Below the pieces are notes generated by a model. It was not told the DNA's origin. It searched no databases and saw only the letters and a program-made list of their open reading frames with translations. The position numbers were made by a program, and so were the translations under genes. A DNA stretch of 61,204 bases from Kineosporia mesophila (GTDB taxonomy: Bacteria; Actinomycetota; Actinomycetes; Actinomycetales; Kineosporiaceae). Positions 36,536 through 45,692 of this stretch are shown here, piece by piece; positions within the stretch are counted from its first letter, which is position 1; the number at the start of each line of letters is the position of its first letter. The DNA is taken from contig NZ_JAJOMA010000034.1 in assembly GCF_021129235.1 (NCBI RefSeq), positions 1 to 61,204 of the forward strand, in the 5' to 3' direction.

Positions 36536-38731
36536 GTGGAAGGACAGGCGAACGGGGGCGGGCTCGGCCTGCCGCCGACCCCACCGGACCGGCGCCCGCG
36601 GGCGTCCTCCAGCAACCGGGACTGGTGGCCCGACCACCTCGACCTGACCGCCCTGCGGCGGCAGCCACCCGACACCGAAGGCTACGCACAGGCTTTCGCC
36701 ACCCTCGACCTGGACGCGCTGGCCGCCGACATCGACGCCGTGCTCACCACCTCCCAGGACTGGTGGCCCGCGGACTTCGGTCACTACGGGCCGCTGGTGC
36801 TGCGCATGGTCTGGCACTGCGCGGGCACCTACCGGGCCCAGGACGGGCGCGGCGGCGCGCGGGCGGGCCTGCAGCGCTTCGCCCCGGTGGACAGCTGGCC
36901 GGACAACCGGAACCTCGACAAGGCCCGGCGCCTGCTGTGGCCGGTCAAGAAGAAGTACGGACGCAGCATCTCCTGGCCCGATCTCATGGTCCTGGCCGGC
37001 AACCGGGCCCTGGAGTCGATGGGATTCACCACCGCCGGGTTCGCCGGTGGGCGCCCCGAGGTACTCGAACCCGAGCCGGTCTACTGGGGCCCGGAACGCG
37101 CCTGGCTCGGCGACCAGCGGCACACCAACGTCCGTGATCTCGAGAATCCGCTGGCGGCTGACCAGCTCGGCCTGATCTACGTGAACCCGGAGGGGCCGAA
37201 CACCGTACCCGACCCGGTGATGTCGGCGCGCGACATCCGGCGCTCGTTCGCGCGGATGGGGATGGACGACGAGGAGACCGTGGCCCTGATCGCCGGGGGC
37301 CACTCCTTCGGCAAGACCCACGGTGCGGCCGATCCGGAGAAACACCTGGGCCCCGAACCTGCTGCCGCCGGGCCCGAGAACCGCGGAACGGGCTGGCGCA
37401 ACCGCTACCGCACGGGTAAGGGTGAAGACACGATCACCAGCGGCCTGGAGGGAACCTGGACCGCGACCCCGACAACGTGGGACAACAGCTACCTGGAGAA
37501 CCTGTTCCGCTTCGAGTGGGACGTGGCGCTGAGCCCGGCCGGGCTGTGGCAGTGGATTCCCCGGGCGGGTGAGGGCGCGGGAACCGTCCCGGATGCCCAT
37601 GACCCCGGACGCACCCACGCGCCGACCTTCCTGACCACCGATCTGGCACTGCGTTTCGACCCGGCCTACGAACGCGTGTCCCGGCGGTTCCTGGAACATC
37701 CCGACCAGCTGGCCGACTCGTTCGCCCGCGCCTGGTTCAAGCTGACCCACCTCGACCTGGGACCGGCCGAGAACTACTGGGGACCGCTGGCCCCGCGCGA
37801 TCCCCTCCCCTGGCAGGACCCGGTACCGCCCGCCGAAGCCGCACCGGTCGGGGCCGAGGACGTCGCCGAACTGCGCCGCCGCATCCTCGATTCCGGTCTA
37901 CTGGCCACCGATCTGGTGCTCACGGCCTGGGCGTCCGCCGCGACGTTCCGCGACAGCGACCGGCGCGGCGGGACGAACGGCGCCCGCGTGCGCCTGGAGC
38001 CCCAGCGCGACTGGGCGGTCAACGACCCGCAGATGCTCATGGACGTGGTGCGCACCCTGGAGGAGATCCGGGAGTCCTTCAGTGGTGACCCGGTCTCGCT
38101 GGCCGATCTCATCGTGCTGGGCGGCTGCGCCGCCGTGGAGAAGGCCAGCGGGTTCCGGGTGCGGGTGCCGTTCACCCCCGGGCGTACGGACGCGTGCGCA
38201 CAGTCGACCGACCCGGTCTGGTTCGGCTGGCTGGAACCGGTGGCGGACGGATTCCGGAACTACCGGGGCCCGCACGCCCGCCGTCCGTCCGAGCACCTGC
38301 TCGTCGACCGCGCGTCCCTGCTCACCCTGAACGTGGCCGAGACCACCGTGCTGGTGGGCGGTCTGCGCGCGCTGGGGGCCGTGCCGGGCGGATCGTCGCT
38401 GGGTGTGCTCACCGGCACCCCCGGCGTGCTGAGCAACGACTTCTTCGTGAACCTGCTGGACAACGATACGCAATGGACGATGGTCCCCGGCCGGGGAGGG
38501 ACCGAGGAGACGTTCGAGGGCTGGGTCGGCAGCCGGCGCCGGTGGACCGCGAGCCGGGCCGACCTGGTGTTCGCCGCGAATCCGGAACTGCGGGCGGTCG
38601 CGGAGACCTACGCGAGCGACGATGCCGGGGAACGGTTCCTGCGGGACTTCGCCGCCGCGTGGGACAAGATGATGAACCTGGGCCGGAACCTGGGACGGTC
38701 CGGGCGGCCCGCATCGGGGTGTGAACGGTAG
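36536..38731 (+). CDS. katG: Catalase-peroxidase HPI (KatG)
   Basis: 731 residues, full length. The distal haem side is [12 protein letters not shown] (Arg90, Trp93, His94). The Tyr of the Met-Tyr-Trp adduct lies in LIYVNPEGP and its Met in [25 protein letters not shown], split here as [10 protein letters not shown] with proximal His256. The C-terminal inactive peroxidase domain is complete ([31 protein letters not shown]). It breaks down H2O2. AAAGGA before the GTG at 36536 fixes the start. Sitting between the PQQ regulator and the PQQ enzyme, it may remove peroxide made by PqqC or by dehydrogenase turnover. Confidence 0.95.
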   Translation: MEGQANGGGLGLPPTPPDRRPRASSSNRDWWPDHLDLTALRRQPPDTEGYAQAFATLDLDALAADIDAVLTTSQDWWPADFGHYGPLVLRMVWHCAGTYRAQDGRGGARAGLQRFAPVDSWPDNRNLDKARRLLWPVKKKYGRSISWPDLMVLAGNRALESMGFTTAGFAGGRPEVLEPEPVYWGPERAWLGDQRHTNVRDLENPLAADQLGLIYVNPEGPNTVPDPVMSARDIRRSFARMGMDDEETVALIAGGHSFGKTHGAADPEKHLGPEPAAAGPENRGTGWRNRYRTGKGEDTITSGLEGTWTATPTTWDNSYLENLFRFEWDVALSPAGLWQWIPRAGEGAGTVPDAHDPGRTHAPTFLTTDLALRFDPAYERVSRRFLEHPDQLADSFARAWFKLTHLDLGPAENYWGPLAPRDPLPWQDPVPPAEAAPVGAEDVAELRRRILDSGLLATDLVLTAWASAATFRDSDRRGGTNGARVRLEPQRDWAVNDPQMLMDVVRTLEEIRESFSGDPVSLADLIVLGGCAAVEKASGFRVRVPFTPGRTDACAQSTDPVWFGWLEPVADGFRNYRGPHARRPSEHLLVDRASLLTLNVAETTVLVGGLRALGAVPGGSSLGVLTGTPGVLSNDFFVNLLDNDTQWTMVPGRGGTEETFEGWVGSRRRWTASRADLVFAANPELRAVAETYASDDAGERFLRDFAAAWDKMMNLGRNLGRSGRPASGCER

Positions 38732-38844
38732 CGGACGGCGGCTGGGCGGTGACGCCCGCGAGAACCTGTTTCATCAGCGTAAAGTCGCCCACGACCGATG
38801 AATTGATCACGCGGAGAGCCGACGCCGATCAGGAGTTGAGGTCG

Positions 38845-39306
38845 ATGACGACCATGCACGAGCGGGACACGCTGCTGGAGAACCTGGGGCTGGACGGCCA
38901 GAACAAGGCAGCGCTGGGAAAAGTACTCAACACCGGGAACATCGCGCAGGCCGCCGAGGACGAGGACGGCCGGATGAGCGCGACGATCCGGATCAATCGC
39001 GACGAGATCTGCTGGGATCCCTCCATTCTGGTGCTGCCGCACGGTGGCGACCTGGATCTTGAGATCATCAACGACGACCAGAACACGCACTGCGCGCTGC
39101 TTCCGAGCAACGGCGACAGGAAGTTCATCTGGCTGGTGAACCATTCGAAGGGCCGGGCCAGCCTGAACCTCGACGGGCCGGGCTACTACTGGTACAGCTC
39201 CCCCTCCGGCAACGACGAGGGCCGCGGGCTGACCGGTGTGATCGTCGTGCTCGGTGACGTACCGCCCGAGGCCCGCCTCGACCGCCCCGACCAGCCCCGG
39301 CCGTAG
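38845..39306 (+). CDS. MSMEG_3727-family PQQ-associated protein
   Basis: 153 residues. The N-terminus is polar, with no signal peptide or lipobox. The rest is a cupredoxin-like beta-sandwich (RDEICWDPSILVLPHGGDL, NDDQNTHCALLPSNGDRKF, GPGYYWYSSPSGNDEGRGL) that lacks the Cys-His-Met copper set, so copper binding is unlikely. The family is known next to actinobacterial PQQ dehydrogenases and is presumed to be an accessory or redox partner. AGGAG nine bases upstream supports the ATG at 38845. The dehydrogenase follows after 15 bases. Confidence 0.82.
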   Translation: MTTMHERDTLLENLGLDGQNKAALGKVLNTGNIAQAAEDEDGRMSATIRINRDEICWDPSILVLPHGGDLDLEIINDDQNTHCALLPSNGDRKFIWLVNHSKGRASLNLDGPGYYWYSSPSGNDEGRGLTGVIVVLGDVPPEARLDRPDQPRP

Positions 39307-39321
39307 GGAAGGAAAACTCCC

Positions 39322-41040
39322 ATGACGACTTCGGACTACATCGACGCCGGTGAGGCCATCGAGCAGGGCCGTCTGAGCGGCAAGGTCGCGGGCGGTGAGG
39401 TCGCCCCACCGGTGACGGAGAACCTCACCTACGAGCGCATTCTCGACGCCCGGAACGAGCCGGAGAACTGGCTCACCTACTACGGCACCTACGACGGGCA
39501 GCGGTACAGCTCGCTCGATCAGATCAACACCGGGAACGTGCAACGCATCGGGCCCGCCTGGATCTTCCAGGCCGGGGTCAGCGGCATCATCGCCGGCACC
39601 TCGACCTACTCGTTCGAGGCCACCCCCATCGTGGTCGACGGCGTCATGTTCCTGTCCGGCTGGGACGGCTGGGTGTGGGCCCTGAACGCCAGGACCGGTC
39701 AGGAGATCTGGCGGTACAAGCACGCCGTGCCCTTCGACGTGTCGCTGTGCTGCGGCAACGTCAACCGCGGGGTGGCCGTGGCTCAGGGCAAGGTCTTCTT
39801 CGTGACGGCCAACGCCCACGTGATCGCCCTGGACGCCGCCACCGGCCGCCGGGTGTGGGACCGGACCTACGGAGACGTCCGGGCCGGTGAGAGCGGCACC
39901 CTGGCCCCGATCGTGGTGAAGAACCTGGTGATCGTGGGTAGTTCCGGCGGGGAGTTCGGGGTGCGCGGTCACCTCGACGCCTTCGACCTGGACAGCGGCG
40001 AGCACCAGTGGCGCTGCTACATGGTGCCCAAGCCCGGGGAACCGGGGTCGCAGAGCTGGCCCGCCGACGGCGAGGCCTGGACCCGGGGCGGCGGCAACTG
40101 CTGGCTGACCGGCACTTTCGACCCGGAGACGAACCTGCTCTACTGGGGCACCGGAAACCCCGCGCCGGACTTCGACGGTGCCGTGCGCGAGGGTGACAAC
40201 CTCTACACCGACAGCATCGTCGCGGTGGACGTGGACGCCGGGCAGATCCGCTGGCACTACCAGTGCACCCCGCACGACGTGTGGGACTACGACAGCATGA
40301 GTGAGTGCATCCTGTTCGACCGGGACGGCCGGAAACTGCTGGCCCACTTCGACAAGAACGGGTACCTGTTCGTGCTCGACCGCACCACCGGGGAGCGGGT
40401 CTCGATCACGCCGTTCGTCGACCGGATCACCTGGGGCGCCATCACCCGCGACGGTCAGGTGACCCCGAAGATCTACCCGCAGGACGAGGGGGTCCCGGTG
40501 CACTTCTACCCCGGCCCGGCCGGGGCCAAGGAGTGGACGCACGCGGCCTACAGCCCGAAGACGGAGCTGTTCTACGTGCCGGTCCAGGATGTCGGGGCCA
40601 CCGCCGCCCGGCGGCGCCGGGAGTTCAAGGAAGGCATCCCCTACTGGGGCGCCGGGGTCTCCGTCGACATCGACGAGGCCGTCGGATACATCAGCGCCTT
40701 CGACGCCGACGGCGAGGAGAAGTGGCGCTGGCGCAACGAACTGCCGATGTGCGCGTCCGTGCTCGCGACCGGTGGTGACCTGGTGTTCGCCGGTGAGCCC
40801 TCGGGCGAGTTCAACGCCTACGACGCCCGCACCGGCGAGCTGCTGTGGCAGTTCCAGTGCGGCAGCGGCCATCACAGCAGCCCGGTGACCTATCTGGTGG
40901 ACGGCCGCCAGTACATCGCCGTGCCGGTCGGCTGGGGCGGCTGGGCCGAGGGATTCCTGCCCGGCATGCTCGGCGCGGGCCACGGCAGCGCGCTGATCGT
41001 GTTCGCCCTGCCCGAGGAGACCCCCTCCCGGGGCCTCTGA
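39322..41040 (+). CDS. PQQ-dependent alcohol dehydrogenase, predicted lanthanide type
   Basis: 572 residues, an eight-bladed propeller with repeated W-docking motifs (VWALNARTGQEIWRYK, IALDAATGRRVWD). The vicinal disulfide is SLCCGNVNRG (Cys143-Cys144). Metal/PQQ ligands are Glu211 (GGEFGVRG), Asn279 (GTGNPAPD) and catalytic Asp322 in HDVWDYDSMSE. Asp324, two residues on, is the extra carboxylate found in XoxF/ExaF-type lanthanide enzymes and replaced by Ala/Ser in calcium enzymes. GGAAGGA seven bases before the ATG fixes the start, and the protein begins TTSDYIDAGEAIEQGR with no export signal, which is odd for this periplasm- or surface-acting class. pqqA follows after 25 bases. Confidence 0.92.
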   Translation: MTTSDYIDAGEAIEQGRLSGKVAGGEVAPPVTENLTYERILDARNEPENWLTYYGTYDGQRYSSLDQINTGNVQRIGPAWIFQAGVSGIIAGTSTYSFEATPIVVDGVMFLSGWDGWVWALNARTGQEIWRYKHAVPFDVSLCCGNVNRGVAVAQGKVFFVTANAHVIALDAATGRRVWDRTYGDVRAGESGTLAPIVVKNLVIVGSSGGEFGVRGHLDAFDLDSGEHQWRCYMVPKPGEPGSQSWPADGEAWTRGGGNCWLTGTFDPETNLLYWGTGNPAPDFDGAVREGDNLYTDSIVAVDVDAGQIRWHYQCTPHDVWDYDSMSECILFDRDGRKLLAHFDKNGYLFVLDRTTGERVSITPFVDRITWGAITRDGQVTPKIYPQDEGVPVHFYPGPAGAKEWTHAAYSPKTELFYVPVQDVGATAARRRREFKEGIPYWGAGVSVDIDEAVGYISAFDADGEEKWRWRNELPMCASVLATGGDLVFAGEPSGEFNAYDARTGELLWQFQCGSGHHSSPVTYLVDGRQYIAVPVGWGGWAEGFLPGMLGAGHGSALIVFALPEETPSRGL

Positions 41041-41065
41041 CATCGTCCGGAAAGGAGGTACCCCG

Positions 41066-41161
41066 ATGGAACCGCAGCTCATCGCCTGGGAAACACCCGT
41101 GTTCGACGAGATCGCCGTCGCCCCCGAAGTGACCATGTACATCGCCCAGCTGGACGACTAG
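41066..41161 (+). CDS. pqqA: PQQ precursor peptide PqqA
   Basis: A 31-residue peptide ending PEVTMYIAQLDD. The Glu-x-x-x-Tyr pair (Glu21, Tyr25) is the substrate pair that PqqE cross-links and that becomes PQQ. AAAGGAGG precedes the ATG at a good distance. It follows the dehydrogenase by 25 bases and is separated from pqqB by a 128-base gap containing a hairpin. Confidence 0.93.
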   Translation: MEPQLIAWETPVFDEIAVAPEVTMYIAQLDD

Positions 41162-41194
41162 CAGACGCCGCGCACGTCGTCCGTCCACTTCGCT

Positions 41195-41242
41195 CGTGAT
41201 CATGCGGTCCCCAGCCTTCGGCCGGGAGACTGCATGATCACG
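41195..41242 (+). promoter_or_regulatory. Hairpin between pqqA and pqqB
   Basis: Perfect 11-base arms CGTGATCATGC and GCATGATCACG enclose a partly paired 26-base loop (inner TCCCC/GGGAG and GCCTTCGGC). It probably attenuates transcription or stabilises the pqqA message, giving more peptide than enzyme. Confidence 0.65.
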
Positions 41243-41289
41243 GGGAGAAGGTGGCTGCGATCAGCGGCAGAGGAGGGGAGGGCCTTCGC

Positions 41290-42159
41290 ATGTTCGTCCG
41301 GGTTCTCGGGTCGGCGGCCGGGGGTGGTTCACCGCAGTGGAACTGCGGCTGTCGCGTCTGCTCGGCCGTACGGGCCGGCGCCGCTCCCCCGCGCAGCCAG
41401 TCGTCCGTCGTGGTGAGCACCGACCGCGAACGGTGGTTCCTGATCAACGCGAGCCCGGACGTCCGTACGCAGTTCGACGCCTTCACCGATCTGCACCCGC
41501 GCCGGGGTCGGGAGACACCGCTGGCCGGAGTTCTTCTCACCGACGCCGAACTCGACCACACGCTGGGGCTGCTCCAGCTGCGGGAGGCGTCGTCGGTACA
41601 GCTGTTCACCACCCCGGCCATCCACAAGACGCTGCGCGACGGTTCCGGGCTGCTGCGCCTGCTGGAACGGTACTGCCCGGTCGAATGGCAGGAGGTTTTG
41701 CCCGGCACCGAGATGTCCCTGGCCGGAGGGCTGTGTGCCCGGGCGTTCGACGTGCCCACCACGAAACGCGACCGGTTCCGCACCGGTCTGGAGCACGGCC
41801 GGGTGGTGGGGTACCGGATGGTCCACGCCGGCCGGACGCTGGTGTACCTGCCCGGGGTGCAGTCGCTCACACCGGCCCTGCTGTCCGTGATCGGCGACTG
41901 CGACTGTCTCCTGATCGACGGGACCTGCTGGAGCGACGACGAACTGGTGCGGCTCGGCCTGGGCAGCAAGACCTCGCGGCAGATGGGCCACCTTCCCGTC
42001 GCCGAGAGCCTGCCGCTGCTGGGCGACCGGGGCGGACGGACGATCTACGTGCACATGAACAACACCAACCCGATCCTGCTGACCGACTCCCCACAGCGAC
42101 GTCGTGTGGAGGCCGGCGGCCTGGAGGTGGCGGTGGACGGTCTTGAGCTGGAGGTGTAG
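41290..42159 (+). CDS. pqqB: PQQ biosynthesis protein PqqB
   Basis: 289 residues of the metallo-beta-lactamase fold. It begins FVRVLGSAAGGGSPQWNCGC with the structural zinc CxCxxC (CGCRVC). LINASPDVRTQ, LTDAELDHTLGLLQLRE and GTCWSDDEL follow, and YVHMNNTNPIL carries a late His. PqqB is thought to hydroxylate the cross-linked Glu-Tyr intermediate. GGAGGGGAGGG upstream of the ATG at 41290 decides the start. It is followed four bases later by pqqC. Confidence 0.95.
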   Translation: MFVRVLGSAAGGGSPQWNCGCRVCSAVRAGAAPPRSQSSVVVSTDRERWFLINASPDVRTQFDAFTDLHPRRGRETPLAGVLLTDAELDHTLGLLQLREASSVQLFTTPAIHKTLRDGSGLLRLLERYCPVEWQEVLPGTEMSLAGGLCARAFDVPTTKRDRFRTGLEHGRVVGYRMVHAGRTLVYLPGVQSLTPALLSVIGDCDCLLIDGTCWSDDELVRLGLGSKTSRQMGHLPVAESLPLLGDRGGRTIYVHMNNTNPILLTDSPQRRRVEAGGLEVAVDGLELEV

Positions 42160-42162
42160 GTC

Positions 42163-42852
42163 ATGACGGCGACAATCGGTACCGAAGATCTGGTCACACG
42201 TCTGCGGGCGCACTCGCGCAGTTACCACGACCAGCACCCGTTCCACGTGCGGATGAACGCGGGCACGCTGAGTCCGGAACAGATCCGCGGCTGGGTGGCC
42301 AATCGCTTCTACTACCAGGAGAACATCCCGCTCAAGGACGCCGCGATCCTGTCCCGCTGCCCCGATCCCGCCGTGCGCCGGCGCTGGATCCGCCGCATCA
42401 CCGATCACGACGGCACAGCTCCCGGGCAGGGCGGGATCGAGGCCTGGCTGCGCCTGGGCGAGGCGGCCGGGCTGAGCCGCGAGGAGATCCTCGACCACCG
42501 GCACCTGGTGCCCGGCGTGCGGTTCGCGGTGGACGCGTACGTCACCTTCGCGCGGACGCGTCCGTGGGTGGAGTCGGTGGCGTCGTCGCTCACCGAACTG
42601 TTCGCCCCCGACCTGATGGCCGAGCGACTCCTCGCCTTCGAGCGGTACTACGGCTGGATCGAGCCCTCCGGCCTGGCCTACTTCCGCGACCGTCTGCACC
42701 AGGCTCCCCGCGACAGTGAACACGCGCTGGAAGTGGTCACCACACACTGTCTCTCGGAGCAGGACCAGAGCGCGGCGGTGGATGCCCTGTCGTTCAAGTG
42801 CGACGTGCTGTGGAGCATGATGGACGCCATCGACCGGGCCTTCACCGCATGA
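42163..42852 (+). CDS. pqqC: Pyrroloquinoline-quinone synthase PqqC
   Basis: 229 residues, TENA/haem-oxygenase-like fold. It has [39 protein letters not shown], the catalytic His in [19 protein letters not shown] and HCLSEQDQ. It catalyses the last eight-electron oxidation and ring closure to PQQ using O2, giving H2O2, which makes katG in the same run of genes meaningful. Its stop overlaps the pqqD start (ATGA). Confidence 0.96.
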   Translation: MTATIGTEDLVTRLRAHSRSYHDQHPFHVRMNAGTLSPEQIRGWVANRFYYQENIPLKDAAILSRCPDPAVRRRWIRRITDHDGTAPGQGGIEAWLRLGEAAGLSREEILDHRHLVPGVRFAVDAYVTFARTRPWVESVASSLTELFAPDLMAERLLAFERYYGWIEPSGLAYFRDRLHQAPRDSEHALEVVTTHCLSEQDQSAAVDALSFKCDVLWSMMDAIDRAFTA

Positions 42853-43121
42853 TTCCCGGCAGCGACCGGCCTCGGCTGGCCCGTCACGTGCGGCTGGTCT
42901 GGTCGCCGGCCCGGCAGCAGCACGTGCTGCAGCTGCCGGAGACGGTGGTGGTGCTGAACCCCACGGGTGCGGCCGTTCTCGGCCTGTGTGACGGCCGGAC
43001 GACGGTCGGGGCGATCGTCGACGAGCTGGCCACCCGCTACCGGGACGTGCCCGGCGACGAGGTCCGGCTCTTCCTGAAGAGCCTGGTGGCGCGGCGTTGT
43101 GTGGAGATGGCCGATGACTGA
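42849..43121 (+). CDS. pqqD: PQQ biosynthesis chaperone PqqD
   Basis: 90 residues, the RiPP recognition element that brings PqqA to Pqq[42 protein letters not shown] and the C-terminal [12 protein letters not shown] are typical. The ATG overlaps the pqqC stop (ATGA), and its 3' end overlaps pqqE by eight bases, so the C-D-E trio is translationally coupled. Confidence 0.95.
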   Translation: MIPGSDRPRLARHVRLVWSPARQQHVLQLPETVVVLNPTGAAVLGLCDGRTTVGAIVDELATRYRDVPGDEVRLFLKSLVARRCVEMADD

Positions 43122-44202
43122 CGACCCGATGGTGGACGCGCCGTTCGGCCTGCTCGCGGAGCTCACCTACCGGTGTCCGCTGGCCTGCGCCTACTGCTCC
43201 AACCCGCTGAACCTGGACGATTACACCGAGGAGCTCGGCCCGGCCGACTGGATCCGGGTGCTGACGCAGGCCCGGGATCTGGGGGTACTGCAGTGCCACC
43301 TGTCCGGCGGGGAGCCCCTGCTGCGCCGTGACCTGCCCGAGATCGTCGCGGCCGCGCACGGTCTGGGTCTGTACACCAACCTCGTCACCAGTGCGGTCGG
43401 GTTCGGCCGCCGCAAGGCCGAGCAGCTGCGCGCCGCCGGACTGGACCACGTGCAGGTCAGCATCCAGGCCGACGCCCCGGCCCTGTCCGACCGGATCGCC
43501 GGCCTGCGGTCGTTCGACCGCAAGATCGACGCCATGCGCCTGGTCAAGGAGCTCGGCTGGCCCCTGACCGTGAACGTGGTGCTGCACCGGCAGAACATCG
43601 ACCGGATCGCCGAGGTGCTCGAGCTCGCGCAGGAGGCCGGCGCCGACCGGGTGGAACTGGCCAACACCCAGTACTACGGCTGGGCCTGGCGCAACCGCGA
43701 CGCGCTGCTGCCCAGCCGTGAGCAGCTGGCGCAGGCCGAGCTGGTGGTCCGGGAAGCGCGCGAGCGGTTACCGATGGACGTCCTCTACGTGATCCCCGAC
43801 TACTACAGCCGCTACCCGAAACCCTGTATGGGCGGCTGGGCGTCGCGTCAGCTGACCGTCACCCCGAACGGCGACGTACTGCCCTGCCCGGCGGCCCAGT
43901 CGCTGCCGTTGCCCCGGGCCAGCGTGCGCGAGGCGTCGCTCGCGCAGATCTGGGCGGACTCCCCGGTGATGAACGCCTTCCGGGGCACCTCCTGGATGCC
44001 CGACCCCTGCCACAGCTGTGAACGCCGGGAGATCGACTTCGGCGGGTGCCGATGCCAGGCCTTCCAGCTCACCGGCGACGCGGCGCGCACCGACCCGGTG
44101 TGCCACCTCTCGCCCGACCACGCCCTGGTGACCGACGCCGTGCGGGCGGCGAACCCGGGAGCCCCGGCCGGGAACCTCGTCCCCCGTCCCCATCGGGCCT
44201 GA
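43114..44202 (+). CDS. pqqE: PQQ radical SAM cross-linking enzyme PqqE
   Basis: 362 residues. The radical SAM cluster is CPLACAYC (CxxxCxxC) after ELTYR, followed by HLSGGEPLLR. The C-terminal SPASM domain keeps its Cys set: CMGG, LPCPAAQ, CHSCERR, GGCRCQAF and PVCHLSPDH. It forms the Glu-Tyr carbon-carbon bond in PqqA. GGAG eight bases before the ATG at 43114 supports the start. A cation transporter gene follows 17 bases later. Confidence 0.96.
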   Translation: MTDDPMVDAPFGLLAELTYRCPLACAYCSNPLNLDDYTEELGPADWIRVLTQARDLGVLQCHLSGGEPLLRRDLPEIVAAAHGLGLYTNLVTSAVGFGRRKAEQLRAAGLDHVQVSIQADAPALSDRIAGLRSFDRKIDAMRLVKELGWPLTVNVVLHRQNIDRIAEVLELAQEAGADRVELANTQYYGWAWRNRDALLPSREQLAQAELVVREARERLPMDVLYVIPDYYSRYPKPCMGGWASRQLTVTPNGDVLPCPAAQSLPLPRASVREASLAQIWADSPVMNAFRGTSWMPDPCHSCERREIDFGGCRCQAFQLTGDAARTDPVCHLSPDHALVTDAVRAANPGAPAGNLVPRPHRA

Positions 44203-44219
44203 CCAGCGGGAGCGCAGAC

Positions 44220-45233
44220 ATGACGTCCATCCTGATCTTCGTGGTCGGTGCGGCCCTGCTGGTCTACTGCGCGGAGAAACTCGTCACCCACCTCGTCGGC
44301 ACCGCGGCCGCGCTGCACATCTCGGTGTTCCTGCTGGCGATCGTGTTCACCGGCATCGAGTTCGACGACGTCGCGCTCGGGGTGGCCCTGAACCTCGAGG
44401 ACCTCGGCGGCGTGGCGCTGGGAACAGTCTTCGGGACTGCGATCTCGATGACCGGCATCGTGCTGGCGCTGGCCGCGATCGTCAGCCCGGTGCGGGTGGA
44501 CATCCCCCGCGACTACGTCGTGCTGTTCGCCGTCTCGCCCCTGCTCATGATCCCGTTCGTGCTGACCGGCCCGCTGACCACCGTGCACGGCGTGATCCTA
44601 GTGCTGCTGTTCGTCGCGTTCATCGGCTACGTCGCCTCCCGTGAGCTGCGCAGCACCACGCCGGTGTTCCGGAACGCCGAGGTCCTGGAACGGGTCGGTG
44701 CGGCTGGTTCTGCGGTGCCGCCGGTGCCGGCCATCGCGCCCTTCACTGAGGGGCGGCCACCCTCCCGCCGGGTCGCCCCCGCCCTGACCGTGCTGGCCCT
44801 GGCCGGGCTGGTGGTGGCGGCCGCGGTCACCAGCGAGGGGATCGAGGGCATCCTCGACGACTTCTCCATCGAGGGAACCCTGTTCGGCGCCACGATCGCC
44901 ACCCTGGTGCTGTCGCTGGAAGACCTGTTCCTCACCGTCGGCCCGAACCGTCGCGGCGCCCCCGAGATCGGCATCGGGAACGTCATCGGCAGCGTGGTCT
45001 TCGGCGTCACCGCCAAGCTCGGCATCATCCTGCTGACCGGCCACGACATCGCGGTCGGCGACGACGTGCTGACCTGGCACCTGCCGGTCCTGACCGTGAT
45101 GACCGGGCTGTCGGCCTACTTCATCTCGACCGGCCGGCTACGACGGTGGCACGGGGTGCTCCTGCTGACCCTGTACATCGCCTACTGGGCCATCAGCTTC
45201 GGGGTGCTCGGACAGGCTCCGGTGGGCGACTGA
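44220..45233 (+). CDS. Sodium/calcium exchanger-like (CaCA) membrane transporter with altered ion motifs
   Basis: 337 residues, about ten helices in two inverted halves. The two alpha-repeats are recognisable by VFTGIEFDDVALGVAL (44-59) with GTVFGTAIS, and by LVLSLEDLFLTV (229-240) with IGIGNVIGSVVFG. Where exchangers have GTS-x-PE, this protein has TGIEFDD and LSLEDLF, so the ion site is rebuilt with extra acids. GGGAG upstream fixes the ATG at 44220. As the last gene of the PQQ run, it may move Ca2+ or a lanthanide for the dehydrogenase; the direction is unknown. Confidence 0.8.
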   Translation: MTSILIFVVGAALLVYCAEKLVTHLVGTAAALHISVFLLAIVFTGIEFDDVALGVALNLEDLGGVALGTVFGTAISMTGIVLALAAIVSPVRVDIPRDYVVLFAVSPLLMIPFVLTGPLTTVHGVILVLLFVAFIGYVASRELRSTTPVFRNAEVLERVGAAGSAVPPVPAIAPFTEGRPPSRRVAPALTVLALAGLVVAAAVTSEGIEGILDDFSIEGTLFGATIATLVLSLEDLFLTVGPNRRGAPEIGIGNVIGSVVFGVTAKLGIILLTGHDIAVGDDVLTWHLPVLTVMTGLSAYFISTGRLRRWHGVLLLTLYIAYWAISFGVLGQAPVGD

Positions 45234-45238
45234 CCGGG

Positions 45239-45688
45239 TCAGGCCGGGAAACGACGCAGGAAGGCCGCGCCGATACGGGCGTTGCGCTCGACCTGTATCC
45301 ACACGGGCAAGAACAGCAGGGTCATGAACGCGGCGAAAATACCCGCCCATAGCCACCGGTTGACGAGGAAGTTGCCCCACCACGCCACCACCATGGCTGC
45401 CTGAACAACCACCAGGGCGCGAGTGGATCGTAGAGCCATGGCGTTCAGGCGCAGCTCGACCAGATGTTGTTCGGTCAGATCAACATTGTCGGGGTGTTCG
45501 AGAACATCCACCATGATGTTCTTCTGGGCCACACCTTTCGGCCGGTCCGGGGAAATGCCCGCAGCCCGACGTTTCTCGGCCTGGTCCATCAAATCCCGGT
45601 AGATCCGGACCACCGCGATCACCATCGCCACCAGACAGCCGGCGACCAGTACCAGCCCGCACCCGTCCAGGATCCCGATCTCGTCCAT
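45239..45688 (-). CDS. Small membrane protein, tandem paralogue 1
   Basis: 149 residues. An N-terminal helix (LVLVAGCLVAMVIAVV), a charged middle (DVLEHPDNVDLTEQHLVELRLNAMALRSTRAL) and two further helices end with VERNARIGAAFLRRFPA. The same R(L/A)-x-A-x-x-LRS and ERNAR-x-x-x-FLRR(Y/F)P elements recur in the next two upstream genes. Its family is unknown to me. It starts four bases after the stop of the second paralogue and is convergent with the CaCA gene five bases away, with no terminator seen. Confidence 0.75.
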   Translation of the reverse strand: MDEIGILDGCGLVLVAGCLVAMVIAVVRIYRDLMDQAEKRRAAGISPDRPKGVAQKNIMVDVLEHPDNVDLTEQHLVELRLNAMALRSTRALVVVQAAMVVAWWGNFLVNRWLWAGIFAAFMTLLFLPVWIQVERNARIGAAFLRRFPA

Positions 45689-45692
45689 CGTC

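Noticed and set aside
38608-41142. An 844-codon minus-strand frame opposite the PQQ dehydrogenase
   Set aside because: Antisense to well-supported genes, His/Val/Gly-rich, with no family motifs.
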